A stretch of 59,770 nt of DNA, from positions 52,782-112,551 of the forward strand of contig JAUNIO010000003.1 in assembly GCA_030535355.1 (NCBI GenBank). Direction: 5' to 3'. Shown here piece by piece: positions 17,915-26,908 of this stretch (positions are counted from its first letter, which is position 1; each line of letters opens with the position of its first letter). This stretch comes from a bacterium. GTDB lineage: Bacteria > Vulcanimicrobiota > Xenobia > Xenobiales > Xenobiaceae. The translations under genes were made by a program, and so were the position numbers. Under the pieces are notes generated by a model. That model was not told the origin of the DNA. It did no database searches and saw only the letters and a program-made list of their open reading frames with translations.

Positions 17915-18787
17915 CTAGGACATAGACAGCAATCGTTCCTGCACATCATCACCGAAACGCTTATGCATCTGGGCAAAATACTCCGCAGGCGACAGCGCTG
18001 GATCGGCCAGCAGCGGACGCAAATCCATAGTCAATTCCAACATAGACGCATTATCGGCGTGATAAGCGTCATTGTAAGTAGCATTGCTTTGACGCCTGCC
18101 GAAATTGGCAGCATCATAGCTTTTACCGCCAGCTATTTGTGAATCATACACTCCCATTAAAGCCCGCATTAAATTAGGATGCTCCCCGACGTCGCAGATA
18201 CGGCGATCGCTTCCCGTAAGCCAATCCAAACTGCGCCAGACTTCACATCCGTAAAATTCTTGGGGATAATAATCTGGTCCCAATTCGCGAAGCGCCTGCA
18301 ATGTGCGCAGCAACGCCGCCACATGGCTGTCATGCCTGTCTGCCAAATTATGGGTGTATATTACCCGAGGCCGCATACAGCGCACAATTTCCTTTATATC
18401 GGCGCAAACTCTATCTTTAGCGGTCTGCCGCAGCTCCTGACTGGTATATCCTAAAGACACAGAAGCCACATACCCTCCCACTTCAGCAGCACAGCTCTGT
18501 TCTTTCAGCCTTACAGTGATCATCTGCCCGTCGCTGTAATCAGCATACGTACCCACTCGAGAACTGCCTTGCCCATTAGTGATAACCACACTGGCAAAAT
18601 GACTGTCAGCACTCTGAAAGCACTGCAGGATACCCTGCCACATCATAAATTCTACATCGTCAGGATGAGCGCCGATACCTAAATGCGTCGTACCCGCCAA
18701 AATATTCTGCACTTCCACAGGGCACAAATTATCGGCGCTGCCTATGCCGGGCAAATATACAACGGCCTGCGGATTGGTCAATTTCAT
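17915..18787 (-). CDS. PIG-L/LmbE-family deacetylase
   Basis: The zinc-binding signature GAHPDDVEF (about residues 38-46) and the later HNLADRHDSHVA mark the PIG-L family of N-acetylglucosaminyl deacetylases. Relatives act on GlcNAc in inositol, malate or glycan conjugates. No signal peptide is present, so it is cytoplasmic. The 290 residues are slightly longer than the typical 230-260. It lies 120 bp downstream of SpoIID, with a family A fragment between. The substrate is unknown; thiol biosynthesis (BshB-like) and cell-wall sugar deacetylation are both possible. Confidence 0.85.
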   Translation of the reverse strand: MKLTNPQAVVYLPGIGSADNLCPVEVQNILAGTTHLGIGAHPDDVEFMMWQGILQCFQSADSHFASVVITNGQGSSRVGTYADYSDGQMITVRLKEQSCAAEVGGYVASVSLGYTSQELRQTAKDRVCADIKEIVRCMRPRVIYTHNLADRHDSHVAALLRTLQALRELGPDYYPQEFYGCEVWRSLDWLTGSDRRICDVGEHPNLMRALMGVYDSQIAGGKSYDAANFGRRQSNATYNDAYHADNASMLELTMDLRPLLADPALSPAEYFAQMHKRFGDDVQERLLSMS

Positions 18788-18835
18788 AGCTCTTTATAGC
18801 TCCCTAAATTCCAAATTTTATCCAACATATTTCTG

Positions 18836-18908
18836 CTAGGCTACGGTTCCCCAACAGTCTTGGCCCTTCCCCCTCTGTCGCAGCCGCGACATCTCCCCCT
18901 TCCGGCCT
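18836..18908 (+). repeat. Family A repeat, central fragment
   Basis: It keeps only the middle of the element: TTCCCCAACAGTCTTGG, then CCCCCTCTGTCGCAGCCGCG and CATCTCCCCCT. Both ends are missing. It runs up to the SpoIID stop codon. Confidence 0.8.
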
Positions 18909-20371
18909 TATCTATACCGCTGTAAACTAACTCCTGGATAATAATGCTGCAATATCTGCTCCGCGCTCTGTCCGGACAAAGCCCGGCCTTGAGCGCCTTC
19001 CTGGCACAAACCAACTCCATGCCCCCAGCCGCATCCTCTAAACACGATCTGCTGCCCTTCCTTGGTAACGTAGAAGAAACTGCTTTGCAAACCTTCAGCG
19101 CCAATGCGCCCTCCACTTGTCAGCCAGCGCACCTTATCACCGCCTAAACGCAGCTCACCCAATTCCGTAGCTATTACCAATTCCATGACTCTGCCGCCTG
19201 GGGCACGTTTAGAAACGCGAATATCCAGACGCGATCCCAGGGCATTTTCCTTAACGCCCAGCATATAAGGAAGGGATACGCGCAGCCGCCGCAGCAAGTC
19301 CGGTGCCTCATAGGCTTTCCGCCAGCGAAAACGAGTAGCCTGACCGCAATAAGCCTGCGGCGGATTGTCGATAAAATCGCGCCAGCTCTTCTCAGCTTCA
19401 CTCAGTACCAGCTGTTTCCGGCCCTGCTTATCTGTTTTTTCCACAAAACAATCAGCTACTTTTCCATTTAGATTAGCCAGCCGGGCCGTTCTGCTATCCT
19501 GCACTATGTCAGTACGCGCCTGCAGATAGGGCAAAGCCGCCCGTCCTGCCCAGACGTCCTGCGGAGCAGCTCCCCATCCCCCGCACACAGCGTGATAAGT
19601 TGCATCTATGGGTTTACCGCCATATACTAAAACCTGTCCGGCACTTTTAGAGACTAGGTCATTGACGATAGCACTTTCCCCCGCCAGGCCGCCATAAACC
19701 TGACAGTGTACGGAATCGCACAAATCAAAACCCTGAGCGCGATGCTGACCCAAATGCGTCAGGGTATAACTGCGAGCTACACATGTCATGGCCCGCAAAG
19801 CCTCAGGATGAAATTTCGCCGGTACCTCGCGAGGCACGACACCGGATAGATAACTTTCCAAAGGTAAAATGTTGACCGGCTGCACTTGCCCGGAATTTGT
19901 AGGGCGAAAAGACATACTGCCCCTGTACAGTGTGCTGCTAACAATCTCGTTCCCTTGGCAATAGAACAGTTCCACAGCTTCGTCGGGATGAGACGGATGT
20001 AATTCGCAACCAAAAGTCAAATTATCAAAATTGTCCCGCAAGCACCAGCCCTTAACTTGTGGGACAATGCTGTGGGCATCTGTCCGCCCAGCCTGGCAGT
20101 CCTCATACACAGCTCCTACCCACGGCACAGCTTCTAATACCAGCGGTTTAGAGCATAGCCCCCCGCCAATCCTCAGACCGCTATTAGCGCGCACGATCAG
20201 CTTATTCCCCGCAGCCAGCCCCACTTTTATGAGCTGCCCCGAAGTGCAAACTTCACCAATATGCACAGCCGAAGGTGGCAAATCCGGCAATTCTTCCGCA
20301 TTTGCCCCAGCAGCACCGCAAATGGACAGCCCCAGGGCCATCCCTGCAATAAGCATTCTTCTGCTCAGCAT
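18908..20371 (-). CDS. SpoIID/LytB-domain protein
   Basis: After a signal peptide (about 1-25, ANAEELPD), the SpoIID domain covers about residues 160-485: LPLESYLSGVVPREVPAKFH, EALRAMTCVARSYTL and the C-terminal GCGWGHGVGLCQEGA. SpoIID proteins are peptidoglycan lytic transglycosylases or amidase enhancers acting outside the inner membrane. In non-sporulating diderms they are thought to take part in general wall remodelling. The next gene upstream, 36 bp away, is murQ, which recycles peptidoglycan sugars, so the two likely form a wall-turnover unit. Length (487) is larger than Bacillus SpoIID because of an N-terminal extension. Confidence 0.88.
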   Translation of the reverse strand: MLSRRMLIAGMALGLSICGAAGANAEELPDLPPSAVHIGEVCTSGQLIKVGLAAGNKLIVRANSGLRIGGGLCSKPLVLEAVPWVGAVYEDCQAGRTDAHSIVPQVKGWCLRDNFDNLTFGCELHPSHPDEAVELFYCQGNEIVSSTLYRGSMSFRPTNSGQVQPVNILPLESYLSGVVPREVPAKFHPEALRAMTCVARSYTLTHLGQHRAQGFDLCDSVHCQVYGGLAGESAIVNDLVSKSAGQVLVYGGKPIDATYHAVCGGWGAAPQDVWAGRAALPYLQARTDIVQDSRTARLANLNGKVADCFVEKTDKQGRKQLVLSEAEKSWRDFIDNPPQAYCGQATRFRWRKAYEAPDLLRRLRVSLPYMLGVKENALGSRLDIRVSKRAPGGRVMELVIATELGELRLGGDKVRWLTSGGRIGAEGLQSSFFYVTKEGQQIVFRGCGWGHGVGLCQEGAQGRALSGQSAEQILQHYYPGVSLQRYR

Positions 20372-20390
20372 ATTTTACCTCGAGTTAAAT

Positions 20391-20421
20391 AGCATTTAGT
20401 TAGAGTGCTAATCGCTTACCT
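20391..20421 (+). repeat. Possible minimal family A remnant at the murQ stop
   Basis: GCATTTAGTTAG resembles the left end and GCTAATCGCTTAC the right-end hairpin half of family A, with everything between lost. If real, the last codons of murQ and its stop lie inside the remnant. Confidence 0.35.
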
Positions 20422-21244
20422 CATGACTTAACTTCGCCTGGCGGCGCTCCACCGCCAAACGTATATTGCCATGAGCATCCTGCAGCATCTGTTTAGCTTC
20501 TTCCAGTTCGCTGCCGGTCAGCTCCGCGAGAATGCGCACTTGGCGGTCGATGAGCTTGGCGTTATTAGCAGCCACATCGACCATCAGATTACCCATACAG
20601 TGGCCCAATTTGACCATAACCGATGTCGTTATCATGTTTAAGGCCATTTTTGTCGCTGTGCCCGCCTTAAGGCGGGTAGAGCCGCGCAGCACCTCTGGGC
20701 CCACAGCCAGCAAAACAGGGTATTGCGCTTCCTCTAACGGAGTGCCGGGATTGCAGAAAACTGAGCCGGTAACCGCCCCAATCGAAGCCGCATACTTCAG
20801 CGCTCCGCGCACAAAAGGAGTTGTGCCAGAAGCGGATATACCGATAACCACGTCACCAACCGTACAATGGCGTTCCTGAAGGGCACATCCTCCAGCTTCC
20901 GCGTTATCTTCGGCATTTTCTACCGCCCGAATCATGGCTTCTGCGCCTCCGGCGATTATGGCCTGAACTTCTTCCGGAGAAGAGCCGAAAGTAGGTGGGC
21001 ATTCAGAAGCATCCAATACCCCTAAACGGCCACTGGTTCCCGCGCCCACATAAAATAAGCGATGTCCTGAGGCCAAACTGCAGCGCACAGCTTCCGCTAA
21101 CGCGGCTATCTGCGGCAAAGCCTCCCGCACCGCTGCTACGACTTGCCCGTCTTCGCGGTTCATAAGCCCGATTATCTCCATGATCGACATCGAGGACAAA
21201 TTAGCGCTGTGGGGATTAGAAGCTTCCGTCAAAGAAACGGCCAT
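20408..21244 (-). CDS. murQ: N-acetylmuramic acid 6-phosphate etherase
   Basis: MurQ cleaves the lactyl ether of MurNAc-6-phosphate to GlcNAc-6-phosphate in cytoplasmic peptidoglycan recycling. The SIS-type fold shows VGAGTSGRLGVLDASECPPT, the GGAEAM block, GISASGTTPFVRGAL and the GSTRLKAGTATKMALNM helix. The 278 residues are slightly shorter than E. coli MurQ (298). No anmK or MurNAc PTS gene is in the window. It lies upstream of spoIID on the same strand. Confidence 0.95.
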   Translation of the reverse strand: MAVSLTEASNPHSANLSSMSIMEIIGLMNREDGQVVAAVREALPQIAALAEAVRCSLASGHRLFYVGAGTSGRLGVLDASECPPTFGSSPEEVQAIIAGGAEAMIRAVENAEDNAEAGGCALQERHCTVGDVVIGISASGTTPFVRGALKYAASIGAVTGSVFCNPGTPLEEAQYPVLLAVGPEVLRGSTRLKAGTATKMALNMITTSVMVKLGHCMGNLMVDVAANNAKLIDRQVRILAELTGSELEEAKQMLQDAHGNIRLAVERRQAKLSHEVSD

Positions 21245-21305
21245 ATTATTATCTCACACTCCAAAATCGTTGTCTGTCTCGTAGCAGCGCTTCTCTAGAC
21301 CTGAG

Positions 21306-23069
21306 CTAGTTCTCCTGGTCAGCAGAACGCTTGGCGGAAACGAACGTAAATTCGCCAAATGATTGCGCTGGCATTTCCAGCCAAACGCGGTGGCGGCGAT
21401 CCTCCTTAACCTGCGGTTCTATACGCCGCCCTTCACGGGTACACAGCTGCCAGCTGCCATCAGCACCGGCATTTTCCAGTTCTTCAACGCGCACCTTAAC
21501 AGCTTCGTTAGCAATACTGTTGAAAATAATGCGCGTGCTGCCGTCCGCCAGACGCACCCAACGCCGCTGCACCGCAGGCTCCACCATAATAGAATCCAGC
21601 CAGGCCGGGCTGCGCATAAGCAGTCCGGAAAAGCGAATTCCAAACGAATGCGGCCCCTGGCGCAGCAAGCGCGGCCCCGCGACCAGCTCAGCATCTACAT
21701 ATGGGTCTTCAGTAGCCCCATCCAAACTGACTTCAAAGATTTTATCACCGTCAATGCGCATTTGTACGGCGACTAGGCCTCCGCTGGCATCGCGTTTTAA
21801 AAAGCTCAGATGAAAATAGTAACTGTCTTCGCGATCCACGTCAAAACGCATCCAAAACATATTATCGCGCCCGACCACCGCTAAGCGTCCCGGAGTTCCA
21901 CCGGGATACTCGATATCGTGAACGGTAAATGATTTTTCAACGGCCCGGCCATTTTCCAGTTCAATAACCAGCCCATTATTCGCTTTTCTTATATCAGCAG
22001 CATCCAGCCAATGGGTATAGCCTATTAAGCCCAGCTGACGGCGCGTCCAGCTCCTTACGGCTCTGGGTATAGCCCCGGTTTTATAGGAATTGGCATTAAT
22101 GGCCGCGCAGCCCGCTAAATCTCCGTAAATAGAATTTCCAGTTGCCAAATACGCATCGGCCAGATTTTCCACGACGGCAGCAGTCGCCAGAGGCGATTCC
22201 AATTCCCTCTCAGGCCGCGGAGCATAATTATGGGGTACCTCATCGAGCATCGCTAAATGCGCCAGCAGACCTGATGCCTCTGCGCAGGCCGAACTGATAA
22301 AATCTCTATTGCCCAACAATTTTCCCGCGCGCGCTAAAGCGCTGACGCAGTACTGACGCTCTACGATAAGAGACATTCCCGCCACCTTTTCGTCGGAATC
22401 CGGCAGCTTATAAGAACGCGGCTTTCCTTTAACAGTCATGCGGGAAATATGAGCGCCAAAGGGATAGCGTTCTGTCTCCGATTCCAGCAGTGCGCTAAGA
22501 CCCTCGCAAAACTTGGCTATTTTTTGCCGGCGCTCTGCCTGGGGATGCACCTGCTCTAAAGTTATCCAGGCCAAAACAGCCTGGGCTACGACATCGGGCT
22601 GACCATCGATCCACTCGGGTTCCAAGCGTCTATGTATCATGCTTTTTTGCCCATATTTGTCCAGCCAGCTGTCCAAAAAAGCTAAATCTTTATCGGCTTC
22701 TTCAGCCCAGCGCAAAGATTCAGAACGGCTGCCTGCCAAAGCCCGGGAAGCTTCAGCTTTAGCGCGGGCAACAACCGCAATATCGTAATTATCCCCCGAG
22801 TTCCGGGCGTCTGCTGACAGACGGCGCAAGTAATTGCCCACTGCTTCTGCAGGAACATCGCCGGGAAGCACTTCTTCGCAGGCTGTACGGCATAAAAAAG
22901 CCCTTTCTGCCAAAGTCACCGCATGTTTCTCGGTGCACAAACGGCGTTCTCCGCCGCCAGACGTATTCCGTCCTGTCTCTAACGTTCCATTTGCCTTGGT
23001 CTCAGATACTGTCAGCAACAGCAAGCTCCACACCAAAAGCAGGCTCAAAGTCAATTTACACTTATTCAT
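21306..23069 (-). CDS. Secreted protein of unknown function
   Basis: MNKCKLTLSLLLVWSLLLLT is a clear signal peptide, so I start at this ATG; the longer frame would need a TTG at 23102. Residues about 60-330 are helix-rich with repeated Trp, Leu and Ala spacing, reminiscent of an alpha/alpha toroid as in some polysaccharide lyases or glycosidases, but no catalytic motif is recognised. The C-terminal 230 residues look like beta-sandwich (many Val and Arg, GPRLLRQGPHSFGIRF). It probably acts in the periplasm. It follows the LptA-like gene by 100 bp and may be co-transcribed. Confidence 0.7.
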   Translation of the reverse strand: MNKCKLTLSLLLVWSLLLLTVSETKANGTLETGRNTSGGGERRLCTEKHAVTLAERAFLCRTACEEVLPGDVPAEAVGNYLRRLSADARNSGDNYDIAVVARAKAEASRALAGSRSESLRWAEEADKDLAFLDSWLDKYGQKSMIHRRLEPEWIDGQPDVVAQAVLAWITLEQVHPQAERRQKIAKFCEGLSALLESETERYPFGAHISRMTVKGKPRSYKLPDSDEKVAGMSLIVERQYCVSALARAGKLLGNRDFISSACAEASGLLAHLAMLDEVPHNYAPRPERELESPLATAAVVENLADAYLATGNSIYGDLAGCAAINANSYKTGAIPRAVRSWTRRQLGLIGYTHWLDAADIRKANNGLVIELENGRAVEKSFTVHDIEYPGGTPGRLAVVGRDNMFWMRFDVDREDSYYFHLSFLKRDASGGLVAVQMRIDGDKIFEVSLDGATEDPYVDAELVAGPRLLRQGPHSFGIRFSGLLMRSPAWLDSIMVEPAVQRRWVRLADGSTRIIFNSIANEAVKVRVEELENAGADGSWQLCTREGRRIEPQVKEDRRHRVWLEMPAQSFGEFTFVSAKRSADQEN

Positions 23070-23169
23070 ATCTCTATTTACTCTCAGTGCGCCTCTTTCC
23101 AAACAGACGCTAAAAAAAACGACTTCCTTTGCCGCTGAAAACCATCCCCGCCAATACGCCCTACTAAGG

Positions 23170-23964
23170 CTATTCCTGCAGTCCAGGCAACAGCAGGGCG
23201 CGCACTTCTTCTACAGTCTGCGTCTGCAATGCCGGTTCGATGGGAGCGGCCTCGGGCAAATCTTCTTCAGCATCCTGCTTTTTGTTAGCTTTCGTACTGC
23301 CTGCACCGATGATAAATCGGCCGGAGACTCTGCCCTGCGCTTCAACTTTGCGAGAAGTTAGATCGATGACAACCCTCTCGCTCATCAGCCACTCGTTAGG
23401 CCCCTGTTCAAACCGGACGTTACCCTTCATGGTAATCTTCCTATTGACGGCATCGTATTCCGCAGATTCCGCATAAGCTTTGCGGCCTTCACGTTCAACC
23501 GCCACAGTGCCGAGGGCCGCCGCCTGCTGTTCCAGCCAGTTATAGGTAATCGTCTCGGCGCTTATAGATGCCGTATGCCACGCTTTATTCTCGCCAGGGC
23601 GCCGGTCTACTAACCGGGCCTGGCCACGAAGCTGAACTTGGTGCTTGGAAAAATCAGCAATCATTTGGGAGCCGGTAGCTACTGTGTCAGCATATACGGC
23701 TTTAACATGTCCCTGCAGATCAGCTTCCTGCTTTTTCGTAAGATATCGGGCAAAAGAAGCCGTAAGGACAGCTCCTTCATAGCATATCTTGACATTGCCA
23801 AGCAGGCGAACTTCGCCCCTATTCTCATCATAATCTATAGTATCAGCAGTAATTTCCGCCTGACCTTCGGCAGGCTTGGCTGCTTCAATTCCGCTGCTTC
23901 CCAACAGCACAATACACAGGCAGAATCCTATCAGCAAACTTAGCTTCTTCGCGATTGCACGCAT
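23170..23964 (-). CDS. LptA/OstA-like periplasmic protein
   Basis: A signal peptide (about 1-29, IEAAKP) is followed by beta-strand repeats of OstA type: ITADTIDYDENRGEVRLLGNV, ISAETITYNWLEQQ and SAEYDAVNRKITMKGNVRF. Such beta-jellyroll proteins form the periplasmic bridge that carries lipopolysaccharide from LptC to LptD. Length (264) exceeds E. coli LptA (185), with room for extra repeats. No lptB, lptC, lptF or lptG gene lies next to it. LptD is encoded about 8 kb away on the other strand. Confidence 0.78.
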   Translation of the reverse strand: MRAIAKKLSLLIGFCLCIVLLGSSGIEAAKPAEGQAEITADTIDYDENRGEVRLLGNVKICYEGAVLTASFARYLTKKQEADLQGHVKAVYADTVATGSQMIADFSKHQVQLRGQARLVDRRPGENKAWHTASISAETITYNWLEQQAAALGTVAVEREGRKAYAESAEYDAVNRKITMKGNVRFEQGPNEWLMSERVVIDLTSRKVEAQGRVSGRFIIGAGSTKANKKQDAEEDLPEAAPIEPALQTQTVEEVRALLLPGLQE

Positions 23965-24000
23965 AGCTATAAGCGTCTCCTAAGTTCAAATGACGGCAGG

Positions 24001-24807
24001 CTAATTAAAGTCAGTGATTACCCGTCGGCTCATCTCGTACATGAGCACCGAACCCGCTACCGCTACATTGAGAGATTCGCAATTTCCTTCCAAGGGAATA
24101 GTTACTTCTACAGCAGCAGCCCCGCTGGCTTCTGCGGATACACCGCTTACCTCGGCCCCCAGCAGCAGAGCAGCCCGATTGGGAAATGTTGTTTGGGGCA
24201 AAGACACGCCGCCATGAGCCACTGCAGTAATTAAAGCAAAGCCCCCCTTCTGCAGCGGTTTCAGCCATTCTGAGATCTCGCCGCCAGCCGAGAAACGCAA
24301 AATGGGCAAGGCGAAAACCGCCCCCGCAGAAGAACGGACGGCCCGGGCATTAAAAGGGTCGGCACCGCCCAAACACAAAGCGCCAGCAAAGCCAAAAGCC
24401 CGCGCACTGCGCAGCAATGTTCCCACATTGCCAGGGTCCTGAATACCCTCTAAAACCACTATACGCGCACAGCTAAGCAAATGCTCCCAGGTATAACTCG
24501 GCAGCTCAGCGACAGCCAGCACACCCTGACTGGTCTTGGCCGGAGACAGCTGCTCCAGCAGCTGCTCCTCAGCCTCATACACCTCAGCGCCATTTTTTAC
24601 CGCCGCTGCCGCCAGCTCGCTCCAATAGTGTTCCTCCCTGGCACGGCAGAGGAGCAGGCGTACTGGAAAAGCAGAATGCAGCAATTCAGAGACAACGCGC
24701 GGGCCTTCAGCTAAAAAGCATCCGATCCGCTCGCGCCCAGCTGCAGTATGGAGAGCGCGTATGAGCTTTACGCGTTCATTATGACGGCCGAGCAAAGGAA
24801 AACTCAT
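24001..24807 (-). CDS. TrmH/SpoU-family RNA 2'-O-methyltransferase
   Basis: The SPOUT motifs are present: ILEGIQDPGNVGTLLRSARAFG-type motif 1 (about 120-140), LLLGAEVSGVS (motif 2) and IPLEGNCESLNVAVAGSVL (motif 3). The N-terminal 90 residues resemble the substrate-binding domain of RlmB-like enzymes. Motif 2 usually reads GxExxGL; here it is GAEVSGV. The target is probably a ribose in rRNA or tRNA, and the exact site cannot be told. The start ATG overlaps the stop of the S4-protein gene by 4 bp. Confidence 0.88.
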   Translation of the reverse strand: MSFPLLGRHNERVKLIRALHTAAGRERIGCFLAEGPRVVSELLHSAFPVRLLLCRAREEHYWSELAAAAVKNGAEVYEAEEQLLEQLSPAKTSQGVLAVAELPSYTWEHLLSCARIVVLEGIQDPGNVGTLLRSARAFGFAGALCLGGADPFNARAVRSSAGAVFALPILRFSAGGEISEWLKPLQKGGFALITAVAHGGVSLPQTTFPNRAALLLGAEVSGVSAEASGAAAVEVTIPLEGNCESLNVAVAGSVLMYEMSRRVITDFN

Positions 24808-25049
24808 GAGAACTGCCGCTCTTCTATAGTTTGCAAGACTTCCTCAACGCTTACCGTACTGTTTCTGTAAGTTACCGTATCTTGGCGCTGCAAATGGCGT
24901 CCTCTGCGGGTTTCAGTCTGGCCATTAACTGCGACTAAGCCTGCCTGAATTACCATTTTCGCTTCTCCGCCACTGCCCACCAGATCGGCGATCTTGAGAA
25001 ATTGCCCCAGCCGTAAGTCCAAATAATCTTCTGAGCGCTCGGAACGCAT
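24804..25049 (-). CDS. Small S4-domain RNA-binding protein
   Basis: LGQFLKIADLVGSGGEAKMV followed by VNGQTETRRGRHL is the S4-like RNA-binding fold of YaaA/RqcP-type proteins. I chose the ATG at 25049 because GGAGGG lies four bases upstream and the resulting 81 residues fit the family. A longer frame from 25115 would overlap the upstream gene by 26 bp. The gene overlaps the RNA methyltransferase gene by 4 bp, so the two RNA-acting proteins are co-translated. Confidence 0.82.
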   Translation of the reverse strand: MRSERSEDYLDLRLGQFLKIADLVGSGGEAKMVIQAGLVAVNGQTETRRGRHLQRQDTVTYRNSTVSVEEVLQTIEERQFS

Positions 25050-25089
25050 AACGCCCTCCATAAGGTAAGCCATGTAAACAGTGGGTCGG

Positions 25090-26805
25090 TTACCCCACAA
25101 AACCGATGCCGGCATCTCCGTCGGTCAGCATATCAAACCCTGAAGGCATGAATTCCTCGGCGTTATCGTGCCCTTGCGACATAGCCTTAATTTTTCCGTG
25201 GAGTTTCTGCATCCGCACATTGCCATCTTTTAGCCCCAGTACCCCGTTTACGATATGGTGGGAGTTGGTTTCGCCAACATACAGATATAAAGCATCTAAA
25301 GCTTCTAAAATGGTCTGCGTCGCCGCCTTCATTTCATTGCTGACTTCTTCAACGCGCTGCGGCAGGTCTTTGTTAGGGTCTTCAAAATGCGTAAGCATGT
25401 ATTGAGCCATCATGTCCGCATTAAAGGTGTTATCTACAAACTGGCGGTACACAGCAATCTCCTCGGCAAATTGCTCTTTGGAAATGCGTCCTTCTGTGGC
25501 TGCATCAACCGCCTTAAACAAACGGCCCAATTCGGGGGTGACCATTAATTCGTCGCTGCCCCCTCCCATGCCGCCTTCTTCGCTGTAAGATACCGTGGAG
25601 GACGAGGCAAAGCCCATACTGTCAGCATCGAGCAGACGCGCTCCGCAGCTGCTACACTTGCGGCTGCCCCGAGGATTAGCTGCGCCGCACTGCATACAGT
25701 TAATTTGATTTAGACTATCACCCATAGCCAGCAGCTCAGCGCTGGTATCAGCAGCCTTCTCAGCGCCTGCCACCAACAATTCAAAGGCCTGTTCTATAGC
25801 TGCGGCATCACCAGCGGCCCCTTGTTTGAACAAATCAATCGAACGGAACTGTTCCAGGAAACCTTCTTGCATAACTTCCACGTGAGCGTCGATTTCCTGT
25901 TCGCGATCATTGGGCAGAGCGGCCAAAGCCTGGATCCGGCGCACCGTCGCATCGAGGTTATCGGCAAAAATATCCAGCATCCGCAGAAAAGCTGCAGTTT
26001 CCAGACGGCCATTCTGCCAGAATTTGGCCATGTTATAAACGTAATTGGCCTGATACATGCGCGTCGGCCCTTGAATTAAACGGTGCTTGCTGTACAGCGA
26101 CAGATTCTCGCGGATGCTTTTAGCGTACTCGACAGCGGTCTGCATTAGTCCCAGGCAATATTCTTCGCCTTCGCTAACTGAAGATTTAACGGTTTCCAGT
26201 GCCTCAATGGTCTGACGGTATGCGTACATAAGATCAGACTTGTACTCGCTGTCATCATCAGAGCGTTTGTCCATTTCATCATAGGCGCTCTGAAATTTAT
26301 TGATAGCTTTATCGATGGTCAGCAAATAGGCTGCCTGAGAGATTTCCTGAGCATAAAAGCGCTTTTGATCGCGGTAAATGGCGTTAATCGCTGGCATATC
26401 CGTAGGGCCAGAGACCGCACATTCAGCCAATTCATAATAATCGATCGTCTGGCATTCTACAGTGAGGATACGCCCTAAGCGCATCACCAGCTCTTGATAT
26501 TTTTCTTCTGTCTTATTGTCTGCATATTCCAGAAGCTGAGGAATAACGGTGGCCAGATCGTCCATGGCGTCATTGAGGATTTTAATGCACTTGCGCTGGC
26601 GCTCAGCAGCCACGGGATTCGCGGAAATAGGAGCTTTGTTGAGAATGAGAGACCGGGCACCTTCCATGGCCTGACTGCGTTTTTCAATTACCGACACATA
26701 TTCATCACGGGATAGCTGATCGGCATGATAACGGTTGAGATTACCGAGAAATTCCATACTGGACGGAGCTAAAAATTCAAAAGAAAATTGCAGTCTGTCG
26801 CTCAT
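25090..26805 (-). CDS. Helical-repeat protein with one zinc ribbon, function unknown
   Basis: The 571 residues contain four divergent helical modules of about 100-130 residues, each opening with an aromatic-rich helix and a short motif of the type (G/Q/E)-x-(L/I)-(S/T/E): YHADQLSRDEYVSVI, FYAQEISQAAYLL, FWQNGRLETAAFLRML and ATEGRISKEQFAEEI. A CMQCGAANPRGSRKCSSC zinc ribbon lies between modules three and four (about residue 378). No signal or membrane segment is present, so it is cytoplasmic. GGGGAGG five bases before the ATG is a strong ribosome site. The family is not recognised. Its downstream neighbours act on RNA. Confidence 0.75.
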   Translation of the reverse strand: MSDRLQFSFEFLAPSSMEFLGNLNRYHADQLSRDEYVSVIEKRSQAMEGARSLILNKAPISANPVAAERQRKCIKILNDAMDDLATVIPQLLEYADNKTEEKYQELVMRLGRILTVECQTIDYYELAECAVSGPTDMPAINAIYRDQKRFYAQEISQAAYLLTIDKAINKFQSAYDEMDKRSDDDSEYKSDLMYAYRQTIEALETVKSSVSEGEEYCLGLMQTAVEYAKSIRENLSLYSKHRLIQGPTRMYQANYVYNMAKFWQNGRLETAAFLRMLDIFADNLDATVRRIQALAALPNDREQEIDAHVEVMQEGFLEQFRSIDLFKQGAAGDAAAIEQAFELLVAGAEKAADTSAELLAMGDSLNQINCMQCGAANPRGSRKCSSCGARLLDADSMGFASSSTVSYSEEGGMGGGSDELMVTPELGRLFKAVDAATEGRISKEQFAEEIAVYRQFVDNTFNADMMAQYMLTHFEDPNKDLPQRVEEVSNEMKAATQTILEALDALYLYVGETNSHHIVNGVLGLKDGNVRMQKLHGKIKAMSQGHDNAEEFMPSGFDMLTDGDAGIGFVG

Positions 26806-26908
26806 TTTAACCTCCCCAAAAGGCGAAACAATATCTAAACATATTTAGATAAAAGTAGCAGTCTTCCTGTTGCCAGAGTATCAAACAAGCGTTACAAACA
26901 AGCGTAAG

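Noticed and set aside
25050-25115. Longer N-terminus for the S4-domain protein
   Set aside because: It would overlap the upstream gene, while the ATG at 25049 has GGAGGG at the right distance and gives the normal family length.
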